A stretch of DNA of 64,000 nucleotides from Roseobacter ponti (GTDB lineage Bacteria; Pseudomonadota; Alphaproteobacteria; Rhodobacterales; Rhodobacteraceae): NCBI RefSeq assembly GCF_012932215.1, contig NZ_CP048788.1, forward strand, positions 1 to 64,000. Direction: 5' to 3'. Shown here one piece after another: positions 56,455-64,000 of this stretch. The notes beneath the pieces are model-generated. The model saw nothing but the letters and a program-made list of their open reading frames with translations, did not search any database and was not told the origin of the DNA. The position numbers and the translations under genes were made by a program. Each line of letters starts with the position of its first letter. Position 1 is the first letter of the stretch.

Positions 56455-58014
56455 ATGACTGTCTGGGACATCGCAATCAGCGCAGGTGCTGCCATCGTCA
56501 GCACACTTGCCGCGCTTGTCTGGATCCTCTCCCCGCGCGGGCAATCGCTGGCTACCGGGCGCAGCATGTCGCACCGTCTTGCCGAGGGCGTCTCATTTCT
56601 TTTTGATAACAAGAGCCTGCACCACGCGTCAGAAACTGCAATGCAGATGTATAACATGGTGCCCGGGCAGGATGACTGGCAGACCTGGCGCGACCGGATG
56701 CTGTCACGCTTTCCCGATGTGCCTGCCTCACCGGATGCCGCCGACGGCGAAAACATCACCGTTCAGGCGCGCCACGTAGAGGATAAGGCGACCCTCTGCC
56801 TGACCCGGCGCGGGCGCTTTACCCAGGTTCAGATGATCGAGAACGGCCTGCCCGGTGCGACCCAGACGCAACAGATGCGTGCGCTCACCGCCGAGGCCAG
56901 TCACCTGCGGCGCGCCAGTGACACGACCTCCCATGCCATCTGGCAGGTGAATGAAGAGGGCAGGATCACCTGGTACAATGCAGCTTATGAGCGCCTCTAC
57001 AGCCAGCTTCACAACGCGAGGCCCCGCGACGACCGGCCGGTGTTCGAGATCGACACACCGGTCGGCGGCACCGCCGACACTCAGCGGGTTTCATCCCGGT
57101 CAGCAAACGGCGACCGCAAGGACTGGTACGATGTCAGTGCCGTACGGGTGGGTGGGATCACGGTCTTTCACGCGCTCAACGTCAATGTCGTTGTCCGGTC
57201 GGAAATCGCGCAGCGCAACTTTGTACAGACGCTGGCGAAAACCTTTGCGCAGCTTTCGATCGGACTGGCGATTTTTGACCGTAACGGGCAGCTCGCTCTG
57301 TTCAATCCGGCGCTGATTGATCTGACCAGTCTGCCTGCTGATTTTCTGAGCGGCCGTCCAACGCTGTTGTCGTTCTTTGACCGTATGCGTGAAAACCGCC
57401 GGATGCCTGAGCCCAAAAACTACAAAACCTGGCGGGAAGAAATTTCCGATGTGATCGCAGCCGCCACCGACGGCCGGTATCAGGAGACCTGGACGCTGGA
57501 AAGCGGGCAGACCTATCGCGTCAAAGGCCGCCCGCATCCGGACGGCGCCATTGCCTTTCTGATTGAGGACATCAGCGCCGAGGTTTCCATGACGCGAAAT
57601 TTCCGCGCTGAGCTCGAACTCGGTCAATCGCTGATGGATACCTTTGACGAGGCGCTGGTGGTGTTTTCCTCGACCGGTGTGCTCAGTTTCTGCAACCGGG
57701 CTTACCGGGAACTCTGGGGACTGGACCCGGACAGCTCCTTTGCCGATGTGACCATCAGCGATTCCGTGCGGGAGTGGAAACGCATGTGCAAATCCGGCGC
57801 GCGCTGGCCTGCGCTGGTGAATTTCGTCCTGGATTACGGTGACCGCGTGGCCTGGGAAATGCCCGCGACGCTTTCGTCAGGCGTGCCGCTTATGTGCACT
57901 GTGTCGCGCATTGCTTCCGGTGCCACCGTCGTCCGGTTCGTACGCAGCAGCAGCCCACCCGCGCGCCGGCGCAGGACCGTCGCTGCCGACAGAACCGGCA
58001 GCAGCGCCAACTAA
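56455..58014 (+). CDS. Membrane-anchored PAS-domain protein without kinase domain
   Basis: The 519-residue protein has an N-terminal membrane helix (about 7-27) and then three PAS-like regions (about 150-250, 265-375, 390-490; TTSHAIWQVNEEGRITWYNAAYERLY, LSIGLAIFDRNGQLALFNPALIDLT, DTFDEALVVFSSTGVLSFCNRAYRELWG). No histidine-kinase or catalytic domain follows; it ends in an Arg/Ser-rich tail. It may be a sensor or scaffold for another kinase, or a shortened kinase. It lies 96 bp after regB and carries a CtrA-type site in front. Confidence 0.78.
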   Translation: MTVWDIAISAGAAIVSTLAALVWILSPRGQSLATGRSMSHRLAEGVSFLFDNKSLHHASETAMQMYNMVPGQDDWQTWRDRMLSRFPDVPASPDAADGENITVQARHVEDKATLCLTRRGRFTQVQMIENGLPGATQTQQMRALTAEASHLRRASDTTSHAIWQVNEEGRITWYNAAYERLYSQLHNARPRDDRPVFEIDTPVGGTADTQRVSSRSANGDRKDWYDVSAVRVGGITVFHALNVNVVVRSEIAQRNFVQTLAKTFAQLSIGLAIFDRNGQLALFNPALIDLTSLPADFLSGRPTLLSFFDRMRENRRMPEPKNYKTWREEISDVIAAATDGRYQETWTLESGQTYRVKGRPHPDGAIAFLIEDISAEVSMTRNFRAELELGQSLMDTFDEALVVFSSTGVLSFCNRAYRELWGLDPDSSFADVTISDSVREWKRMCKSGARWPALVNFVLDYGDRVAWEMPATLSSGVPLMCTVSRIASGATVVRFVRSSSPPARRRRTVAADRTGSSAN

Positions 58015-58052
58015 GCACTTGCAGCCCCGGGTGCGCGGGGTAAGCATGCGGC

Positions 58053-58526
58053 ATGACCGCCCGGACGCTTCACCTTGATCTGCTGACCCCCGACGAAACC
58101 GCTGAGCGGGCCGCGGCGCTGGGAGAGCGGCTGGAACCTGCGGATGTGGTGCTGCTCTCGGGTGGTGTCGGCGCGGGAAAGACGCATTTCGCGCGCGCTC
58201 TGATCCGATCGGTACAGGACGTGCCCGAAGATATCCCATCGCCGACTTTCACCCTCGTTCAGACCTATGAAACCTCGCGCGGGACACTCTGGCACAGCGA
58301 TCTTTACCGGATCGGCTCCGTCTCCGAAATCGAGGAGCTTGGTCTGGCGGAGGCCTTCTCAGAAGCGGTCTGCCTTGTGGAATGGCCTGACAGGCTGGGT
58401 GATCTGCGCCCCGAAGACGCGCTTGAAATCGAACTGCGCGCAGGGGCCGGCGAGGACGAACGACACCTGACCGCCCGTTGGCAGGACCCGAAATGGGACA
58501 ACCGTCTCAGGGCCTGGGCCGCATGA
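58053..58526 (+). CDS. tsaE: tRNA threonylcarbamoyladenosine biosynthesis ATPase TsaE
   Basis: TsaE is the P-loop ATPase that resets the TsaBD complex during t6A synthesis. The 157-residue protein has Walker A GGVGAGKTHFARALI, SPTFTLVQTYE, HSDLYRI and the conserved EWPDRLG. Its stop overlaps the amgK ATG (ATGA), making a coupled operon with cell-wall recycling and DNA-repair genes. Confidence 0.95.
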   Translation: MTARTLHLDLLTPDETAERAAALGERLEPADVVLLSGGVGAGKTHFARALIRSVQDVPEDIPSPTFTLVQTYETSRGTLWHSDLYRIGSVSEIEELGLAEAFSEAVCLVEWPDRLGDLRPEDALEIELRAGAGEDERHLTARWQDPKWDNRLRAWAA

Positions 58527-59545
58527 GCGAACGGGCAGATCACCTGACGGCATTTCTGCAAAGCCATGGCTGGGCGGGCGCGCGGATCACACCGCTGGCG
58601 GGTGATGCGTCCAACCGGCGGTACGACCGGCTGATGCATCAGGATGGCAGGCACGCAGTGCTGATGGATGCACCACCCGACAAGGGCGAGGATGTCCGCC
58701 CCTTCGTCGACCTCGCGCGCTTTCTGCGGAACAGAGGACTGAGCGCGCCGGAGATTTTTGCAGCTGATGAGGCCCGCGGGTTTCTCCTTCTGGAAGATCT
58801 GGGCGATGACCTCTACGCCCGCCGCATAGCCGCAGACCCCGATCTCGAGGTGCCGCTTTACGAGGCCGCCACGGATGTGCTCACAGCGCTGCATCAGGTG
58901 CCCTCACCGCTGGCCGCGTGCTATTCCTCTGACGTGACCACGCCGCTCGCGGCACTGGCTTTTGACTGGTATCAGTTCGGTGCGACCGGTGCCGTTGACA
59001 CGGACGCGCGGCAGGCGTTTACCAACGCCTTTGCCCGGGCACTGGCGCCCCTTGATGCGGAACTGGATGTGCTGATCCAGCGCGATTATCACGCTGAAAA
59101 CCTGCTCTGGCTGCCACAGCGGACAGGGGCCGCGCGGGTCGGGCTGCTTGATTTTCAGGACGCCATGACCGGCCACCGCGCCTATGATCTGGTCTCTGTG
59201 CTGCAGGACGCGCGCCGTGATGTGACACCGGCAACAGCCGCCGCGATGTTCGACCGCTATGTAACGGAGAACAGGCTTGAGAAGGAGGGCTTCGGCCGCG
59301 CATATGCCCTGACGGGGGCCCAGCGCAATCTGCGTATTCTGGGTGTTTTTGCCCGGCTTTGCCTGCGTGACAGCAAGCAGCATTACGTTGATCTGATCCC
59401 CCGCGTGTGGGGCCATATCGACACAAATCTCAGGCATCCGGCGCTTGCTGAAATCAGGCCGCTGATCGACGGGGTTCTGCCGGAACCTGATGCGGCGGTT
59501 CTGGCGCGGCTGAAATCGATGTGCGGCACATGCCGGGCGCGGTGA
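58523..59545 (+). CDS. amgK: N-acetylmuramate/N-acetylglucosamine 1-kinase AmgK
   Basis: AmgK phosphorylates MurNAc and GlcNAc at C1, the first step of the MurU recycling route that bypasses de novo UDP-MurNAc synthesis. The 340-residue aminoglycoside-phosphotransferase-fold protein has the N-terminal [11 protein letters not shown], the catalytic [12 protein letters not shown] and [16 protein letters not shown]. It is coupled by ATGA to tsaE and overlaps the murU gene by 16 bp. Confidence 0.92.
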   Translation: MSERADHLTAFLQSHGWAGARITPLAGDASNRRYDRLMHQDGRHAVLMDAPPDKGEDVRPFVDLARFLRNRGLSAPEIFAADEARGFLLLEDLGDDLYARRIAADPDLEVPLYEAATDVLTALHQVPSPLAACYSSDVTTPLAALAFDWYQFGATGAVDTDARQAFTNAFARALAPLDAELDVLIQRDYHAENLLWLPQRTGAARVGLLDFQDAMTGHRAYDLVSVLQDARRDVTPATAAAMFDRYVTENRLEKEGFGRAYALTGAQRNLRILGVFARLCLRDSKQHYVDLIPRVWGHIDTNLRHPALAEIRPLIDGVLPEPDAAVLARLKSMCGTCRAR

Positions 59546-60213
59546 TGCTCTTTGCCGCCGGCTTCGGGACACGCATGCGCCCGCTGACCGATGACCGGCC
59601 CAAGCCAATGATAGAGGTCGCAGGCCGGCCGCTAATTGATCACGCGCTGGCACTGGTCCGGGAAACATCTCCCGACAGGATTGTCGTCAATCTGCACTAT
59701 AAACCCGGTCTGCTGATCACACATCTTGACGGCAGCGGTGTCGTTACCGTCACGGAAGAACCCGACATTCTGGATACCGGGGGCGGGTTGAGAAACGCTT
59801 TGCCACACCTCGGAACGGCGCCGGTTCTGACGATGAACCCCGATGCCGTCTGGACGGGACCGAACCCGGCTCAGGCCCTTTACGATGCCTGGGACGGAGA
59901 TCGCATGGATGCTTTGCTGATGTGTGTGCCGCTGGCGCGGACCATCGGGCGCAGCGCACCCGGAGATTTCAGCATCGGCGCGGGCGGGCATCTGAGCCGG
60001 GGAGGCGATCTGGTTTACGGCGGTATGCAGATCATCAGCACAGCACTCCTGCATGATATTCCGGAGCAGGTCTTTTCGCTGAACCGCGTCTGGGATCTGA
60101 TGCTTGCGCGCGGCAGGCTCTCTGGTCTGGTGCACAGCGGGCGCTGGTGTGACGTCGGGCATCCGGAGGGCATTGCCGCTGCCGAGGCCATGCTGGAGGC
60201 AGATCATGGGTGA
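59530..60213 (+). CDS. murU: N-acetylmuramate-1-phosphate uridylyltransferase MurU
   Basis: MurU converts MurNAc-1-phosphate and UTP to UDP-MurNAc, the second step of the AmgK route. The 227-residue nucleotidyltransferase has [41 protein letters not shown], and the sugar-binding WCDVGHPEG. The start MPGAVMLF aligns with the family; an ATG at 59545 in a TGATG overlap with amgK is possible. It overlaps addB by 8 bp. Confidence 0.9.
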   Translation: MPGAVMLFAAGFGTRMRPLTDDRPKPMIEVAGRPLIDHALALVRETSPDRIVVNLHYKPGLLITHLDGSGVVTVTEEPDILDTGGGLRNALPHLGTAPVLTMNPDAVWTGPNPAQALYDAWDGDRMDALLMCVPLARTIGRSAPGDFSIGAGGHLSRGGDLVYGGMQIISTALLHDIPEQVFSLNRVWDLMLARGRLSGLVHSGRWCDVGHPEGIAAAEAMLEADHG

Positions 60214-63154
60214 TGCGCCGGGCACCAGGGGTCTTTACGGTCTCGCCTGCGGGGTCGATTTCCCCCGCGCGCTCGTCGATGGTCTTCTGCAGCGGTTTGC
60301 GGATGCCCCGCCCGAGGCACTGGCGCGGATCACACTGGTTGTGAACACCACACGGATGCGGCGGCGGCTGCACCAACTCTTTCATGAAAAACAGGCCCTG
60401 TTACTGCCAAAAATCTGTCTGATCACGGAACCTGACAGGATTGACGCGGCGGTCACGCTGCCCCCGGCGGTTCCACCCCTGCGCCGCAGGCTGGAGCTGA
60501 TTGCGCTGGTATCCCGACTGCTGCACAGCCAGCCGGATCTGGCGCCGCGCGCCTCTCTTTATGGCCTGACCGACAGCCTTGCCGCGCTGATGGACGAGAT
60601 GCAGGGCGAGGGCGTACCGGCCGAAAAGCTTGCCGGTCTGGATGTCTCGGATCAGTCCGGCCACTGGCAGCGGGCGCAGGAATTTATCCGCATTGCGCAG
60701 GATTATCTTGCCGATACCACCACCCTGCCGGACAGCGAGGCGCGGCAACGGGCGATGGTCGAAACCCTGGCCACCCGCTGGGAGACGCGCCCGCCGGCCC
60801 ATCCCGTGATCATTGCCGGCTCCACCGGATCGCGCGGCACGACGCTTTTGCTGATGCAGGCCGTCGCAGGTCTGAGCAATGGCGCTATTGTTCTGCCCGG
60901 GTTCGATTTTGATCAGCCGGCGGAGGTATGGGAACAGCTGCGCGACGGTATGGTGTCCGAAGATCATCCGCAGTACCGGTTTCACCGGCTGATGCAGATG
61001 ACCGGGCAGCGGCCCTCCGACATTACCCCCTGGCATGACACGCCGCCACCGTCGCCGGCGCGTAATGCGCTGATCTCACTGTCGCTGCGTCCCGCGCCCG
61101 TGACCGACGCCTGGCTTTCTGAAGGGCCGGCACTCACCGGCATCGCAAAGGCCACCTCCGGCATCACGCTTCTTGAGGCTCCGGGCCCCCGGCAGGAGGC
61201 GCTGACCATCGCAATGCGCCTGCGCCAGGCCGCCGAAGAGGGCATTGCCGCCGCTCTTATCACACCTGACCGGATGCTCACCCGCCAGGTCACCGCAGCA
61301 CTGGATCAGTGGAACATTCTGCCCGACGATTCCGCTGGCAGCCCGCTGCATCTGTCTCCCCCGGGGCGGTTTCTGCGCCATATCTCCCGGCTCTTTCACC
61401 AGCGGCTTGACGCTGCGGGTCTGCTGACCCTGCTCAAGCACCCGCTGACCCACTCTGCCAGCGCCCGCAATGCGCATATTCTCAACACGCAGCGACTGGA
61501 GCTGCGGATCCGCAGGGACGGCCTGCCGTTTCCTGACCGCGACGGACTTTTGCGTCTGATGCACCGGGATATGGAACGGTACGAGGGGCTCGGCGACTGG
61601 GTGATATGGGTCGCCGACACTTTCACCGACCGCCAGACCCCGGGGGATCACCCTCTGCCGGATCTTGTAGCGCGGCATCTGGCGCTGGCGGAGGCTGCGG
61701 CCCGGGGACCGGGTGGCCCGGACAGCGGTGAACTCTGGCAGAAGAAAGCCGGTCAGGAGGCGCGCGCCACGATGCAGCGCCTGACAGATCAGGCGCGTTT
61801 CGGCAGCGATATGTCCGCCGCTGACTATGCCGATCTGAGCGGCGCGCTGCTGGCCGAAGGTGAAGTGCGCGACCGCGACGCCCCGCATCCCGGCATTATG
61901 ATCTGGGGCACGCTGGAGGCCCGGGTGCAGGGGGCGGATCTGGTGATCCTCGCGGGGCTGAACGACGGCACATGGCCGGAAACGCCCGCGCCCGATCCCT
62001 GGCTTAACCGTGCGATGCGTCACAAAGCCGGGCTTTTGCTGCCTGAGCGGCGTATCGGTCTTGCGGCACATGATTATCAGCAGGCGGTGGGCGCCACCGA
62101 GGTCTGGCTCACACGCGCGATCCGGTCCGATGATGCGGAAACGGTCGCCTCACGCTGGCTTAACCGGCTTGGCAATCTTCTTGCAGGACTTGAGGGCAAT
62201 GGCGGGGTAACGGCGCTGGAAGCGATGCGTCAGCGCGGTGCGGCGTGGCTCGCGCGCGCCGACGCTCTGGAGAAGCCGCGTCCTGTTCCCGCCGCCGCCC
62301 GACCCTCGCCGAGACCCCCGCGCGCCGCCCGGCCCGATGCGCTTTCAGTGACCGAGATCAAACGGCTGATCCGCGACCCCTATGCGATCTACGCCCGTCA
62401 CGTGCTGGGTCTGCGCCCGCTCGGCCCGCTGGTGCAAAGCCCGGATCACCTGATGCGCGGCATCGTGGTGCACGATATTCTTGAACAGTTTATCAAAGAC
62501 ACGCTGGTAACGCCCGAAGCGCTGACGGCTGAGCATCTTTCGCATGTAGCGCAACAGATGCTGCGGGACGGTGTGCCCTGGCCTGCCGAGCGCACGCTGT
62601 GGCAGGCGTTGCTGAACCGCACCGCACCCGGATTTGTCACTGCTGAGATTGCACGCAGGGCACGCGGCACGCCTGCCGCGCTGGAGGATGCCGCAACCGG
62701 CAAACTGGTCTGGCAGGATCCCCCCTTTACCCTCACCGCGCGGGCTGACCGGATTGATCTCGCGCCGGATGGTGCGGCGCTGATTTACGATTACAAAACC
62801 GGCAGCGTGCCCTCGCGCAAACAACAGGCGCAGTTTGACAAACAGCTGCTCATTGAGGCCGCGATGATCGAAGAGGGTGTGCTTGGTCTGGCGGATCCTC
62901 ACCCGGTCAGAGAAGCGGTTTTTATCGGATTAGGCTCTGATATGAAGGAGGTTGCAGCACCCCTCGACGATGAACCTCCTGCGGTGGTGCTGGCAAAGCT
63001 GCGCGCGCTGATCAGAGCCTATCTTGATCCCGGACAGGGGTTCACCGCGCGCCGCATGATGGAAAAAGACGCCTATGGCAGCGATTATGATCTGCTGGCG
63101 CGTTTCGGCGAATGGGATGCCACGGACGCGCCGGTGCCGGAGGATCTGAAATGA
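60206..63154 (+). CDS. addB: Double-strand break repair helicase-nuclease subunit AddB
   Basis: AddB pairs with AddA to process double-strand ends for RecA loading. The 982-residue protein has an inactive-looking N-terminal helicase-like region and a C-terminal RecB-type nuclease domain ([32 protein letters not shown]), where Asp and Lys are catalytic. The start [12 protein letters not shown] overlaps the murU stop; a longer frame to 60104 would run inside murU. Its stop overlaps addA by ATGA. Confidence 0.93.
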   Translation: MGDAPGTRGLYGLACGVDFPRALVDGLLQRFADAPPEALARITLVVNTTRMRRRLHQLFHEKQALLLPKICLITEPDRIDAAVTLPPAVPPLRRRLELIALVSRLLHSQPDLAPRASLYGLTDSLAALMDEMQGEGVPAEKLAGLDVSDQSGHWQRAQEFIRIAQDYLADTTTLPDSEARQRAMVETLATRWETRPPAHPVIIAGSTGSRGTTLLLMQAVAGLSNGAIVLPGFDFDQPAEVWEQLRDGMVSEDHPQYRFHRLMQMTGQRPSDITPWHDTPPPSPARNALISLSLRPAPVTDAWLSEGPALTGIAKATSGITLLEAPGPRQEALTIAMRLRQAAEEGIAAALITPDRMLTRQVTAALDQWNILPDDSAGSPLHLSPPGRFLRHISRLFHQRLDAAGLLTLLKHPLTHSASARNAHILNTQRLELRIRRDGLPFPDRDGLLRLMHRDMERYEGLGDWVIWVADTFTDRQTPGDHPLPDLVARHLALAEAAARGPGGPDSGELWQKKAGQEARATMQRLTDQARFGSDMSAADYADLSGALLAEGEVRDRDAPHPGIMIWGTLEARVQGADLVILAGLNDGTWPETPAPDPWLNRAMRHKAGLLLPERRIGLAAHDYQQAVGATEVWLTRAIRSDDAETVASRWLNRLGNLLAGLEGNGGVTALEAMRQRGAAWLARADALEKPRPVPAAARPSPRPPRAARPDALSVTEIKRLIRDPYAIYARHVLGLRPLGPLVQSPDHLMRGIVVHDILEQFIKDTLVTPEALTAEHLSHVAQQMLRDGVPWPAERTLWQALLNRTAPGFVTAEIARRARGTPAALEDAATGKLVWQDPPFTLTARADRIDLAPDGAALIYDYKTGSVPSRKQQAQFDKQLLIEAAMIEEGVLGLADPHPVREAVFIGLGSDMKEVAAPLDDEPPAVVLAKLRALIRAYLDPGQGFTARRMMEKDAYGSDYDLLARFGEWDATDAPVPEDLK

Positions 63155-64000
63155 CTGCCCGCGATGAGGCGACCGAAGCACAGATTCGCGCCGCGCGCCC
63201 CGATGCCTCGACCTGGCTTGCGGCCAATGCCGGGTCCGGAAAGACGCGGGTGCTGACCGACCGGGTCGCACGTCTGTTGCTCGACGGTGTCGAACCGCAG
63301 CACATTCTGTGCCTGACCTATACCAAGGCTGCCGCTTCCGAGATGCAGAATCGCCTCTTCCGGCGCCTTGGTGCCTGGGCGATGCTGGAAGATGCGGCTC
63401 TCAGCGCAGCTCTGGCGGAGCTGGGCATTGACGGTGAGACCGGTGCAGACCGTTTGCGGGATGCGCGTACGCTTTTTGCACGCGCGATTGAAACGCCGGG
63501 CGGTCTGAAGATCCAGACGATCCATTCGTTCTGCGCCTCTCTGCTGCGCCGGTTCCCGCTGGAGGCGCGCGTCAGCCCGCAGTTCACTGAAATCGAGGAC
63601 CGCGCCGCCGACCTCCTGCGGGCGGAGATCGTTGAAGAAATGGCCGGCGGTCCGGACGCCGCACTGGTCGCTGAACTGGCCGAGCATTACAGCAACGAAG
63701 GTTTCACGGAGCTGACCGCGGATATTGTGCGATATCGTGAAGCCTTTGGCGCCCCGGTGCAGCGCGACGATCTGCTGGTGCTTTTCGGGCAGCCGCCGGA
63801 CCTCAGCGCCGCGCGTCTTGAGGCCGCTGTATTTGACGGGACCGAACAGGCGGTTCTGGACGAAGCAATCCCGGTGATGCTGGAAAAGGGCGGGAATGAT
63901 GCGACAGCTGCGCAGAAGCTCGCAGCCATTGGCGGGCTTAACCTCCGCAATATGCACTTGTTAGAGACGGTTTTTCTTTATGGGAAAAGTGCCGCAAATG
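63151..64000 (+). CDS. addA: ATP-dependent helicase/nuclease subunit AddA, N-terminal part (cut by the window end)
   Basis: Translation from the ATG at 63151 stays open to the last base, giving 283 codons plus one base. It shows the UvrD/RecB-type Walker A LAANAGSGKTRVLTDRV and the motif ILCLTYTKAAASEMQNRL, followed by IQTIHSFCASLLRRFPLEA, all typical of AddA. The remainder, including the C-terminal nuclease, lies outside. It is coupled to addB by ATGA. Full-length AddA is over 1,100 residues, so about a quarter is here. Confidence 0.95.
   Translation, partial: MTARDEATEAQIRAARPDASTWLAANAGSGKTRVLTDRVARLLLDGVEPQHILCLTYTKAAASEMQNRLFRRLGAWAMLEDAALSAALAELGIDGETGADRLRDARTLFARAIETPGGLKIQTIHSFCASLLRRFPLEARVSPQFTEIEDRAADLLRAEIVEEMAGGPDAALVAELAEHYSNEGFTELTADIVRYREAFGAPVQRDDLLVLFGQPPDLSAARLEAAVFDGTEQAVLDEAIPVMLEKGGNDATAAQKLAAIGGLNLRNMHLLETVFLYGKSAAN

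Overview
The window is GC-rich and opens on the first base of dnaA. It reads as the start of a Rhodobacteraceae/Roseobacter-type alphaproteobacterial chromosome numbered from dnaA. Support comes from the dnaA-dnaN-recF-gyrB order, RegB/SenC/RegA, a Mic60-like gene beside hemY and hemD, AddAB instead of RecBCD, a DUF2793 protein of the kind linked to gene transfer agents, and alphaproteobacterial regulatory motifs (GAAC-N7-GAAC, TTAA-N7-TTAAC, GGAAC-N17-CGTT). No rRNA, tRNA, IS element, CRISPR array, prophage or broken gene was found.

Layout: 1-6929 replication core, with a LysE-type exporter between recF and gyrB. 7309-10513 MOSC protein, then a CHASE2 adenylate cyclase with its FecR partner. 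10898-13785 sulfoacetate activation pair (sauS-sauT). 13807-16717 L,D-transpeptidase, then an undescribed membrane coiled-coil protein coupled to a ClpP-like periplasmic protease. 16868-19560 radical SAM plus UdgX DNA-repair operon behind a LexA box. 19571-23512 stress genes (CsbD, AI-2E permease, degenerate receiver, Crp/Fnr regulator, MscS channel). 23552-28571 TetR-controlled RND pump. 28632-29708 DUF2793/C1q-like protein. 29725-38627 acyl-CoA and aromatic-CoA metabolism, including a fused 2-aminobenzoyl-CoA monooxygenase/reductase and its MarR regulator. 38658-41275 copper efflux (cueR-copA). 41354-45101 hemY, mic60, hemD. 45176-48378 tsaD, gpsA and small genes. 48599-52302 DUF2853, PRC-barrel protein, ahcY and small envelope proteins. 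52520-58014 RegB/SenC/RegA redox control and a PAS protein. 58053-64000 tsaE, amgK, murU, addB and the first part of addA, which runs off the end.

The non-routine signals are mainly regulatory. There is a predicted leaderless, LexA-controlled repair operon. Three GGAAC-N17/18-CGTT promoters sit on CsbD, AI-2E and PRC-barrel genes. Two perfect and one near-perfect CtrA sites lie before genes of unknown or gene-transfer-agent-like function. A CueR promoter with a 19-bp spacer precedes copA. The best candidates for something undescribed are the CtrA-box membrane/protease pair (14631-16717) and the SOS-box radical SAM/UdgX pair (16868-19560). All family assignments come from motifs and recalled family knowledge; no database search was run.
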